DNA of 64,000 bases from positions 1-64,000 of the forward strand of contig RSEH01000200.1 of assembly GCA_006503475.1 (NCBI GenBank). The letters run 5' to 3'. Numbering within the stretch: position 1 is the first letter of the stretch; each line of letters starts with the position of its first letter. This DNA is from Stentor roeselii. Its lineage: Eukaryota > Ciliophora > Heterotrichea > Heterotrichida > Stentoridae. The position numbers were made by a program, and so were the translations under genes. Positions 47,461 through 56,500 of the stretch are shown here, in pieces. The notes beneath the pieces are model-generated. The model saw nothing but the letters and a program-made list of their open reading frames with translations. It made no database searches and was not told the origin of the DNA.

Positions 47461-47906
47461 TTTCGCTTAATAATTTTTAAGATAGGAGAGAAAATTTAGA
47501 AGGGTTTTAGGAATTATTTTAAGTTTGGTTTATGAGTGAAAGATGGGTGGTTTAGATTTTGGTTTATGTTGAAGGTCAATTATGATTGAGTTTTTCTAAA
47601 TTTATTAGAATTAGGAATGTAATCAATTTATTTAGCCTTTTTGATTCACAGATGATAAATGCCTTTAGGTTAAAGTAAAAAATTCATGAACTAAGTAAAG
47701 GATTATACCAAAATTCATAGTTTTTTAATTTGGTGTCAAAGAAAAAACATCTAAATTTAAAAAATTGAATTCAGAAGATCAAGTCTACAAATTAACTAAA
47801 AAGGTGACTTCTATTAATTGTTTAGTATTACTACCCAGAAGCTTAATCTTCTAGAAGACTGTTGAGAAAATATCAATAGTTAAGTAGGAAAAGAATTAAT
47901 ATTATC
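47461..47906. other. intergenic region, G/T-rich start, no gene seen
   Basis: 446 nt after CK1. The first 150 nt are G/T-rich on the + strand (3' flank of CK1), the rest AT-rich. I see no ORF, RNA gene or repeat. Confidence 0.5.
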
Positions 47907-48140
47907 TTAAATGTCTGTAGGCAAATTCGAACTGATTTGCGAAAATCTTTTATTTCTGAGTTGATTCAGCTCTAAATGTAAAATCGGAGCTTTTGAATCT
48001 TTTTGCAAAAAAATCATATGTCGGATCTTCGGGTCTTTGAAATCATTTTCTTTTTGCCAGTCATGAATAATAATTGCTGTTGGCCTCAAAACTTTCCTGT
48101 TAGTTACTCCAGACTTATTCTTGGCAGCGCAGGATCCCAT
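47907..48140 (-). CDS. small protein with predicted N-myristoylation site, 77 aa
   Basis: Starts MGSCAAKNKSG in the context AATATAAATGGG. Gly2 with Ser at position 6 region and Cys4 is the usual N-myristoylation plus palmitoylation arrangement for membrane anchoring. The rest (TAIIIHDWQKENDFKDPKIRHMIFLQKDSKAPILHLELNQLRN) has balanced composition with Trp and His and ends naturally at TAA, unlike random AT-rich frames. It lies isolated between two intergenic stretches. Too short to assign; treat as a candidate gene. Confidence 0.58.
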   Translation of the reverse strand: MGSCAAKNKSGVTNRKVLRPTAIIIHDWQKENDFKDPKIRHMIFLQKDSKAPILHLELNQLRNKRFSQISSNLPTDI

Positions 48141-48595
48141 TTATATTCAACGAGAGAAACAGAATTTATCTTAAAATATGGAATCACTTTTAAATTTTGA
48201 GTAAATATGTTGAAGTCAGAGATCCCTGAATAATTTTCAATTGCTGAGAAAACGTAAGGTAACTGTTTTATTTTGCGAATATGAAAAGGTAAGAAATAGT
48301 TGAATAAATAATTTTTTAAAGTAAGTTGATGTGATTTTTGCGGTTTAAAAATGTGAGGTTTGACAAGATTTAAGACTTTTTATTATTTTTTGTGCCTGGT
48401 TATTCATGAAAACGACTTTAAAATAGTTGATTGAACTTCTTTTTAATCCTGTTAATTCTTTCAAGGTGAATAGTCTTTAAATTCAATTATAGCCTTTTCG
48501 GTTAAATCGAAATTCAATCCATGCTAATAATTTAAACACTCCAAAGCACTTACTCCCTGATTACCTCCATTATTAATCTAAATCTTTCCAAATAA
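48141..48595. other. intergenic region, no gene seen
   Basis: 455 nt between the divergent small minus gene and the plus coiled-coil gene. AT-rich with poly-T runs. It should hold both promoters. The right border is the start motif AAATAAATG. Confidence 0.5.
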
Positions 48596-49579
48596 ATGAT
48601 TTTTTCCAAGAAATCAGAAATTGACTTATTCAAAAAGCACCAGGCTGAACTAATCCGAGAAGAAAAGCGTTTAATGAAAGAACTTCAAGAGCAAGAACAT
48701 CTTTCCAAGCAGAAGTCGAGAGACCTTCACACGCAGAAAATAAAAGACTTGGAAGACCGTCTTTTTGAAGAATTATCTTCAAGAGCTAGTAGAAAGTCTC
48801 GTCATTCAAGTCTAGACATTCCTCCTTCGATTAATACATCATTTCGATCTAATCTTTCTCAAAACGATCATCTTGACAAGCTGAAAGAACTGCAAGAAAA
48901 AGCAAAAAATCTCCTAAATCCTCAGACTGTGCTTGAAAAAATACCTGAAAGACCTGTTCAACAGTCCCCTTCCGTTTCTCCTTTGAAGATTCCTGTGATG
49001 ATTCCGCAGTCGATGATGAGAAAAGCTCAGCATCTTCCACCTCCTACTGTTCAAAGAGTGATGAAAAATGGAGATGTTGTAACAGTTCATCTCTTATCAG
49101 ACAAATCAAGAATAAACGACCCTCTAGTCAAGGCCGAGGCTCAAATCGACGGTGACGATATCAACGCGATGACGAAGCAAATGAAAGGAAAAAACATGAA
49201 CCAGATAATATCAGAGATTCAAAACCAGTTCGTGGACAAGAATCCGAAAAAGGTGAGAGCAGAAAGCATGCCACTGAAGAGAAAATACAAAATTTCCAGC
49301 ATTCAACTGCCTGACGCTGAGATTCCTGAAGACCGTCTCGCTGATACTCCGAAGGGAAAACCTGAATATTATAATTTTAGAGACCTTGCACTTGATATGG
49401 TCAGTCAACAAACTGCCAGAAGTTGGGTCGTTCAGAGGATGAAGCAGTATTCGGATAAGGTTAAGAAACAGTTTATTCCGAAGACTAGTGAAAAGAAAGA
49501 ACTTGAATTGGCCTTGATGATGGAAAAAATGAAAAAAGGAGGCATGCAGAATGCGAGTAGAGTCAAACTACTTGAATGA
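48596..49579 (+). CDS. hypothetical coiled-coil protein, 327 aa
   Basis: Start context AAATAAATG; TGA stop. Residues 1-65 are coiled coil (KKHQAELIREEKRLMKELQEQEHL). The middle is Ser/Pro-rich (RASRKSRHSSLDIPPS, RPVQQSPSVSPLKIP). Residues ~145-240 look more ordered (PPTVQRVMKNGDVVTVHLLSDKSRINDPLVKAEAQIDGDDI), and the end is helical and basic (RDLALDMVSQQTARSWVVQRMKQYSDKVKKQF). No known domain, signal or membrane segment. Its neighbours do not suggest a role. Confidence 0.78.
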   Translation: MIFSKKSEIDLFKKHQAELIREEKRLMKELQEQEHLSKQKSRDLHTQKIKDLEDRLFEELSSRASRKSRHSSLDIPPSINTSFRSNLSQNDHLDKLKELQEKAKNLLNPQTVLEKIPERPVQQSPSVSPLKIPVMIPQSMMRKAQHLPPPTVQRVMKNGDVVTVHLLSDKSRINDPLVKAEAQIDGDDINAMTKQMKGKNMNQIISEIQNQFVDKNPKKVRAESMPLKRKYKISSIQLPDAEIPEDRLADTPKGKPEYYNFRDLALDMVSQQTARSWVVQRMKQYSDKVKKQFIPKTSEKKELELALMMEKMKKGGMQNASRVKLLE

Positions 49580-49988
49580 GGGTTAGTATGTTTATTATTG
49601 TATTTGGAGTGAATTTTAAAGGTTTAGGGAAGAATTTAGAAATTTTATGGGAGTGATTTTTTAGAATTCGGATTTTATAATGAGAGAATTTTAAGAGAAT
49701 TTGATTTAAATTGAAGTAGATTATTTTGAAACAGATATTGAATGGATAGATTGATTATAGTTTAATGACACAAATATAGTTATTTGGGTTAGATATTACT
49801 ATAGTTAATTCAATTATTTGATACTTTAAGCATTATATTAGTATAATTAAGAAATTATAATCATCATTTAATTTAGACTCATTTGATAAAGCTTATATTA
49901 ATGATACTTTAGCTTATTGATGAAATAGCATCATTAAGATTAAATCTATAATAAACACACAAATAAATTTGTAAACCTTAACTTAAAT
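49580..49988. other. intergenic region between convergent genes, carries a skew switch
   Basis: 409 nt. The left part is strongly G/T-rich on the + strand (49621-49680: 15 G, 1 C), and the right border flips to C/A-rich at the BUD31 3' end (49981-50040: 5 G, 20 C). No ORF, RNA gene or repeat seen. Confidence 0.55.
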
Positions 49989-50432
49989 CTAATCTCCCGA
50001 AGCACATCCTCTACATCCACAATGCCGACACTCAAAAAGTCTACCTTCATCAAGTCGATCCTTCGGCACCCTACAAATACAAGTAGTTCCAAAATTTTGA
50101 TTACTATTCTGAATACACATCAAACAACACAACTTTTCAAATCCAGGTTTTTTCCACTTAGCAATAAGTACCGGATCCACATATTTCTCCCTAATACAAA
50201 ATTCATAAACTTCCTTAGAAATCTCTTTCCTTTTATAAAACATTTCAAAAACAAGTCTGGACCTCTGATGATTAATTTTATGAATCGGTCTCATCGCCTC
50301 AACTTTCCGATTAAGTTCAGTGGGAGTGATTTCAACATCCCTCATCCTTTTCTCAAACTCTTCCATCGCATCACAAATGACTTCCCATCCTTGAGGAGGT
50401 TTTTTTGTCCTGTTCGTTCTGATCTTTGGCAT
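49989..50432 (-). CDS. BUD31: BUD31/G10 pre-mRNA splicing factor
   Basis: 147 aa, the normal length for the family. The start is the Met of MPKIRTNRTKKPPQGWEVI (context ATATAAATATG); an upstream extension in the same frame overlaps the next gene and is not credible. HKINHQRSRLVFEMFYKRKEISKEVYEFCI and LIAKWKKPGFEKLCCLMCIQ are near-universal BUD31 stretches. The C-terminal Cys-rich zinc knot (CICRVPKDRL, CRHCGCRGCASGD) is intact. BUD31 is part of the spliceosome (Prp19/NTC-related), relevant to a genome that must splice 15-nt introns. It starts 7 bp after the CNNM stop. Confidence 0.98.
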   Translation of the reverse strand: MPKIRTNRTKKPPQGWEVICDAMEEFEKRMRDVEITPTELNRKVEAMRPIHKINHQRSRLVFEMFYKRKEISKEVYEFCIREKYVDPVLIAKWKKPGFEKLCCLMCIQNSNQNFGTTCICRVPKDRLDEGRLFECRHCGCRGCASGD

Positions 50433-50439
50433 ATTTATA

Positions 50440-51621
50440 TTATTCAATATCGAGATAACTAAGAACATCTTTCGACTTCGTGATAGGCTGGTCAAGATCT
50501 TCAATTTCAAATGAAAGAGTTTGTTTTTTTGAGAATCTTCCTGAGAGACTTTCGCTGCTTTCATCGTTGTGATTAGTGTCAAGCATTTCTCGCCTGTAAA
50601 TGATTTTCTTTGTTTTGATCAAGTATCTGAAGATGTCATTTTGAGTGATCAGGCCTACAATGTGATTAGAGTCTTCTTGGGTTATCAAGGCAATCCTTGT
50701 TTTATTGATTTTGAATCGAGAAAGGACAAAATAAGGTGACAAAAATTCATTGCATAACAATATCGACTTGCAGGAATAGTCTTTAACTGTTTTCTCCCGA
50801 TCAGCGAAAATCAAGTCCTTAACATTGACGATCCCAACATAAGCACCTTTCACATTTTTAACCGGAAGGGAAGTAAAGCCGGTATCTTGTATTTGAATAA
50901 GATTTTCCTGAGTAAGCTGCAAGTCTTCATAAACAAAAGCAATCCGATGAATGGGTGTAAAGATCTCCCAGAGGATATTTTCCTTCAAATCAATAGCCTT
51001 GTGTATCAAACTGACCTGAGAATGAGTGAAAAGTTTGCTTTCCGGACTTGAGTGAATCAAAAACATTGTCTTCAGCTCTTCACCAGTCATCGACCTGCCC
51101 TCCGAGTGGCCTATGAGCCTGTCCAACATCCTGGCAAGAGGGTAACTGAAAGGCCAGAAGACAATCATCAAGAACCTGACAAGATTCGCAAAGGCACTCG
51201 CGATAGGGACCTGAAAACGACTGGTGCACAGTGCAAGAGGAATGACTTCACTAAAGATCAAAGTCAGAACCACTCCGACTATGCACGCATTTAACCTGCC
51301 CAATAAAATTTCAAGCACAATTGGAAGAGACTCTAAAGAAATCGCATTCGCAAGTAATAAAGTTACTAACAACAAGTGATGATCTTCAAGAAGACTTAAA
51401 ATTCGCTTTGCGTATATTTTTTCTGATGGAGTTCCTGAGTTCTTTAAGGCTGTTAAGGATAATTTGTCTATTCCCATCAGGCCTACTGTGAGACCTGACA
51501 TTACCCCCGCGAATATTGAGAGAAAGAGAGAGAGAATGGGGATTATGATGAAGTCTTCCCAGGGTAGAGGGTAGAACACAAAGGCCTGAACGTTGACGAG
51601 TAGTAACAAGAAGAAAATCAT
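50440..51621 (-). CDS. CNNM: CNNM/ACDP-type membrane protein (DUF21 plus CBS pair), 393 aa
   Basis: Begins with a signal-like hydrophobic segment (MIFFLLLLVNVQAFVF). The DUF21 membrane domain (~25-180, three to four membrane helices) has SGLTVGLMGIDKLSLTALKNSGTPSEKIYAKRILSLLEDHHLLLVTLLLANAISLESLPIVL and FSEVIPLALCTSRF, matching the CNNM family. Two CBS-like modules follow (~210-340; PVKNVKGAYVGIVNVKDLIF, HIVGLITQNDIFRYLI). CNNM proteins transport or regulate Mg2+. The usual C-terminal cyclic-nucleotide-like domain is absent, leaving a short Ser-rich acidic tail. Confidence 0.93.
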   Translation of the reverse strand: MIFFLLLLVNVQAFVFYPLPWEDFIIIPILSLFLSIFAGVMSGLTVGLMGIDKLSLTALKNSGTPSEKIYAKRILSLLEDHHLLLVTLLLANAISLESLPIVLEILLGRLNACIVGVVLTLIFSEVIPLALCTSRFQVPIASAFANLVRFLMIVFWPFSYPLARMLDRLIGHSEGRSMTGEELKTMFLIHSSPESKLFTHSQVSLIHKAIDLKENILWEIFTPIHRIAFVYEDLQLTQENLIQIQDTGFTSLPVKNVKGAYVGIVNVKDLIFADREKTVKDYSCKSILLCNEFLSPYFVLSRFKINKTRIALITQEDSNHIVGLITQNDIFRYLIKTKKIIYRREMLDTNHNDESSESLSGRFSKKQTLSFEIEDLDQPITKSKDVLSYLDIE

Positions 51622-51759
51622 TAATATTTGCTTATTAGAATGATTTTCTTTTCCACATTTTTAAGGTTTAAACTTTGATGCCTTCATCAATGAAAGTTGA
51701 AGTTACATTGTTTTAACTAGTCTATGACTTATACTTTTAGGTATTGATTATTTTATAAG

Positions 51760-52662
51760 CTACCCGTCGTATGTCCCTGGACCTGGAGTGTCGATTATTT
51801 GACTTAAAGGAGGACGCACTGACTTCCCCATTATCGGCCCTGACTTCAAAGTTCCAGACAATTCATAAGACCCAGGACCAGGACGGTCTGAAAACCTTAC
51901 CTTTAAATGGTTTGACTTCGAAAAAGAGAATTTACCTGAAGTTTCTGTAGTTGTTGGAAAATAAGCTCCTGGACCGGGACTACCTTTTTTTGATGCTGAA
52001 GACCTGCGCACGTTCATTGAATATCGGGGAGTCACTGGCTCTGAGCAGATTGAGTAACTACCCGGACCGGGACTTACTTCTTTTTGGCTTTTTGAGTACC
52101 TTCCGGCTTTTGATATTGAGAAAATGGGACCTTGCTGAGATATGTCTGGGTTGTAAGACCCTGGACCTGGAAGTTGGGAAAAGTCACGGAACCAACTGTT
52201 TCTTCTTGCTTTTGGAACTGAGTAAAAAACTTTTGTTTCTGATGATTTTGGACTGTATTGACCTGGGCCTGGAGCTCTGCTCAGAGTTTGGATTGGGTTG
52301 GCTAAGGGAATTTTATACTTTGGTGAACCATCATGATTTTTCGGTTCATAAGTTCCAGGTCCAGGATTAAGTGTCGTTAAATGAATTTCTCTTCTCTTTT
52401 CTTTAGGAAATCTAAATAAACCCTACACAGTCTTCGGAGGACTAATCAAAGTCTGTTCAGGTGAATACTCTCCAGGTCCAGGGTTAGAAAACCTGATTTT
52501 CGCCATGAGTCGATTGGAGGTCCCGATTCTAACAGCAGGACAAGACTCATAGTTAAACATGGTAGGCGAGTAAGTTCCCGGCCCAGGGCCAAGTTTATTC
52601 ACTTTCAAAGGTTTTCTTCCTCGAAAAGACCAGGAAGGGGAGGTCTGTCTAAAGTAACTCAT
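51760..52662 (-). CDS. STPGR / SHIPPO-type PGPG-repeat protein, one 15-nt intron
   Basis: CDS is complement(join(51760..52411, 52427..52662)), 295 aa. Nine PGPG(x)Y motifs recur at about 30-residue spacing: GPGPGTYSP, NPGPGEYSP, NPGPGTYEP, APGPGQYSP, LPGPGSYNP, SPGPGSYSI, SPGPGAYFP, RPGPGSYEL, TPGPGTYDG. Splicing creates PPKTVFPKEKRREIHLTTLNPGPGTY, a typical family stretch, from two frames. STPGR proteins bind microtubules and include axonemal inner-junction or luminal proteins and cortical microtubule binders, so a ciliary or cortical microtubule role is likely. It starts 17 bp after the stop of the upstream minus gene. Confidence 0.92.
52412..52426 (-). other. 15-nt spliceosomal intron (phase 2) in the STPGR gene
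   Basis: Coding-strand sequence gtagggtttatttag. The 17-nt alternative starting 2 nt upstream runs into TAA at once; the 15-nt unit restores the repeat frame. Confidence 0.93.
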
Positions 52663-52679
52663 AATTAATTATTCGAAAA

Positions 52680-53186
52680 TCACTTGCTTGCCTTCGGATA
52701 GTTCCTCGACACTCTTATTTTCGATGACGTGTATCGATGCTGGCTCATTGGAGAATGGCTGAAGTCATGACGTGGAAGTTTAGAAAAACCTGAAGTCGAA
52801 GTCGATGAGTCCTTATTTGAACTTTGATCTGATGGAGACGCGATTCGAATTGCTCTTGATTTTAAAGGAGTTGCTGGAATGTCTGGTTTTTTTTTGCATT
52901 GACATTGCTTTTCTAAGGATTTTGTTGCAACTTTTGATAGGAACTCGATTTGAAGGTTTTTTAGAAGGATTTGGGATTTTAGGAATTGAAGGGATTCGTT
53001 TTCTTTTAGCAAACGTCGACGGTCCTCGTTTATTAGCTCTAGCTCGGAAAGGAGTTCTGAAAGTTTTAGGTCTTGGCTTGGGTGGAAGGTTTCTTCTTCT
53101 TCTTTTATGCAACTCATTAGGGCTGAGTCGTTTATTAGGTAAGAATCGAGAGCGTTTGGTTCTTTGGTGTAGTTGTTTTTTTGCAT
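52680..53186 (-). CDS. hypothetical protein, 168 aa
   Basis: Start context TTTTTAAATGC. Residues ~40-95 form a coiled coil (LKLSELLSELELINEDRRRLLKENESLQFLKSQILLKNLQIEFL) followed by a Cys/Lys patch (QCQCKKKP) and a Ser-rich tail (SSNKDSSTSTSGFSKLPRHDFSHSP). The tandem position just upstream of the STPGR gene suggests nothing more than close packing. Not recognised. Confidence 0.7.
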   Translation of the reverse strand: MQKNNYTKEPNALDSYLINDSALMSCIKEEEETFHPSQDLKLSELLSELELINEDRRRLLKENESLQFLKSQILLKNLQIEFLSKVATKSLEKQCQCKKKPDIPATPLKSRAIRIASPSDQSSNKDSSTSTSGFSKLPRHDFSHSPMSQHRYTSSKIRVSRNYPKASK

Positions 53187-53593
53187 TTAAAAAGATATAA
53201 TGAATGAAGTTTTTTCGATATTTTTTGGAATGTCAAGAAAGATGGGTTGTGGAAAGTTTTGATGTTTTTTATGACTTTAGTGAAAAGTTTTGATTAAGAT
53301 AGTTTTGAGTAAGGTGTAATAATTTTGATATTAAATAGAATTATTTGAGTTGATGGTTATGAATTTTTATCCAGACCTTTATTCTTTGAAATAGTTGAAA
53401 TTTGGTAAAAGAAGAAAGATAATCATGATCAGTTCAACTAAAGCTACACTTTTTCAAGTAACATGCTACTTATAACTATTTCCTTCTCTAAAAACATACC
53501 ACAAGAATTAACTACCATAAATACCCAAAAATGAAATCCTACATCTTAAACCCAACTCTTATTCCTCCTCTCATATAAACCCCTAAACCTAAT
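53187..53593. other. intergenic region with a sharp skew switch
   Basis: 407 nt between two minus genes. At 53221-53280 the + strand has 16 G and 2 C; at 53461-53520 it has 2 G and 15 C. No ORF or RNA gene is visible, so the skew change here is not a codon-usage effect. Confidence 0.6.
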
Positions 53594-56500
53594 TCAAGCA
53601 ATCGACTTATTTAAAGCAGGTAATTTCCTCTGTCTCACCTTATCACTAAGTCCTCTAAACTGATTTTTACCCAAAAGACTCTCATCACCAACAACATTAG
53701 CCAAAATAGGAATAGTATAAATTTCACTTTTACACAAAACCTCAAATTCCGCAGCGATTTTTCCAACATCTTTCGAACTAAGCTCAACAATGAACTTGGT
53801 GATCATTCCAGGTGCGATAGGTCCAGGTCTATAAACAACTCTAACTTCCTTAACAATAGGTTGTTTAACAGCGAACCTAACAAGAGTACAGTCTTCATTT
53901 TTCACCATGAGTATTAAAGAAGCGACTTGTCCAACCATGACATTTCCGAAGTTTGCAGTATCAGGAGTGATTTCAAGAAGTCTCTTAAACGGGTCGTTTA
54001 CATAGTCTTGAATAAAAACTGATTTTGATAGTCCAGGGTTGCTTTCGCGTCTGTGAGTTATTGAGTTCGGCTGCTTGAATATGCTTCTTCGGGTCTGAGA
54101 TATGGTTTTTATCTTGGTTTCAGTCATCAGGTCAGTGGACAAGTACTTCAAGTTTATCTTCGAAGTCGCTGGAGAAGTGCTGCGAAGGGCTGAAACATGA
54201 GGAAGAGACTTTCGAAGCCCTCCGATTAAGTCAAAATTCATGTTCTTTGACATGTGGTACTCTTCTGATATTGTTCTTTCTGAGGACTCTCGTAGTTTTT
54301 GAAGCTTTTCAACCTGGGAATAAACGCTGGGACCTGAAACTGGCTTTAAGACCACTTTTTTACCTGCTTTTGAGGTTAGAGAGATGAATGGGTTCTCTTC
54401 GAAGGACTCGTTTAGGTCTTTTTCGTCTCTTGAGGTTTTGGCTTCGCGGTCTTTTGAAAGTTTGATTTTTTCTTGGGTTTCTTTTTCAATTTTTTCTAAT
54501 TTTTCCATTTTTTCCTGGTTTTCTGATGTTTTTTGAATGGTTTCAGAAGACTTTCTAGGAATTTCCGGAGATTTCACATAAGACGCGAAGGACAAATCAA
54601 CACCTTCAGGTGACTTGAAGTAGTTAAAAGAATGCATAGTTGAGCTAACACTTCGACTATCAAAAGTAAATTTTCTTGACTTTTCATGTCGAACAGGACT
54701 TTCACAGACCCTTTCAAGTCCTTCTTCAACTTTAACTAGAGTTTTTTTACGTTGAGAAGAAAATCCATGAGTTTCAACGAGTTTCCTGATGATTTCTTCA
54801 GGGTCATTTTTTTCAGTCTTAAGTTGCAAAGACTGGCTTCTCTCTCGAATCAATTTCAAATGAATTCGAAAAGAAACAAGAGAAAATTCTGAACATCCAA
54901 ATTCTCTGTCTTGGTTTTGCTTTGACTGCCATTCGATGTAATTTTTGTACTTTTCTTTGAAATTTTCTCTTCGGTTTAAGTCGAATTTCGGGTATTTTTC
55001 GAAGAATCTGAAGCCGAGATAAGTGGTTTCATCGGATTTCAAGAAGACTGGAGATGGTTTAATCATTTGAAAGACTGAAGAATATTCGTAGTTGGAGAGA
55101 AGACTGTCTGGAAGATGACCTTTTTCAAGGCTTTGCTTGTTTAAAGGACGGTAAAAAACGGAAAAAGTCTTGTCTTCAACCTGGCATTCAAGTTTTTCAC
55201 TTGAGGGACTCAGGAAGTTTTTTAAATTTTCTGATGAAAAAATTTCTACACCTGAACCTGACTCGTCTATCGCGAAAAGACGAGGAAAATCGTTGAAAGA
55301 GTTACTTTTTTGAATTATTTGTTGACTGGGTTCTTGATTCAGTCCTATTTGAAAAGAGTTTCCTAAAGAGTCTTCACAACTGATAGTAGACATTGACAGG
55401 TCAATAACAAAATCAGATAAAACCAGGAAATTTTTGTGAAAAGTGACTTTTTCTTGTTGATTTTTCAGGAAAATTTCAATTTTTTCATTATTTTTTCGTA
55501 TTTGAGTCATTTCATCAACAATGACCAGATATTCAAGATTTTTTTTTATTTTCACAGGTGCATAACCAGGAGATTCAACCAGGTACTCCTCCTGCGTAGT
55601 AAGAATTTTCGTCCCGTCATGAAACTCAACAATAGTATGTCCTGAATAATATAAAATAACAGTCCCATCATCCCGAAAGACAGTCCTAAGTCCAGTTTTC
55701 GGATCAGTGACTGAAGCGCAAGGCACAAGTCCGACTTCCCTTCCTTCACTGAAAAGATTTCCTTTATTATTAGTGACGACCCACTTTCCATCATAGTTCG
55801 AAATATTTCCATTTGCGTATAAGACCTGAATGGACCCGTCTTCAAAGTACCGAATGACTGAAGCTTTTCCAGTCACCACCCTGTTCTTTTCAAAAGACCC
55901 TCCAAATGAAACCCTTTCTTTCATGCGAGTTTCAGTCAACTCAAGTAGCACTTCTTCCAAGGTGCTTGAAATGACCTGTCCTTTCGATGTGAGTTTCACT
56001 GAACATAAATCAGCAGAAATGCGATATCCTGGAATTACTGCAAAAGCTTCATTGCCTGAATCTTGAAGACCGAAAATCCAGTCTTTAAACAGCCCAATAC
56101 ATCTTTTTAGTGACTTCTGGGCGACTGAGTACTTTATTTGCTTTAAAACTCCTCCGTTGGATGGGTAAAGATTAAACTCTTGGCTGCTGATTTGACCGAT
56201 TTTTAACTCGTCAACGTCGTAGAAGTCTGAAGGGTACATGTTGAATTCTTTCCAGTCCTGGAAGTTGGGTCTTATTTTTTTTGAATGCTCCCAGAGAGTG
56301 CTGGGGACACCTGAAGAATCATATAAAAATCCAAGTAATGTCACTCCGTCATGTTTACAAAACACAACATCAGGCATGTATTTTAAAAGACTTTGAATAG
56401 TCGCGTTGAGAACAGGTCTTGAAAGACGTTCCCCGTATTCCCTGTCAAGGATGATATTTTTCCCAGTCTTACCTGAGATAACCTCTTCAAATCGATTAAT

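Noticed and set aside
50433-50582. N-terminal extension of BUD31 to 197 residues
   Set aside because: The extension overlaps the CNNM 3' coding region, while MPKIRTNR matches the known start of the family.
52360-52430. Apparent frameshift in the PGPG-repeat gene
   Set aside because: Careful reverse complementing shows that removing the 15-nt intron at 52412-52426 restores a single frame; no +1 frameshift is needed.
53578-53600. Telomere-like CCCCTAAACCTAA sequence
   Set aside because: It is a single occurrence next to the SPAG17 stop, with genes continuing on both sides; not a repeat array or chromosome end.
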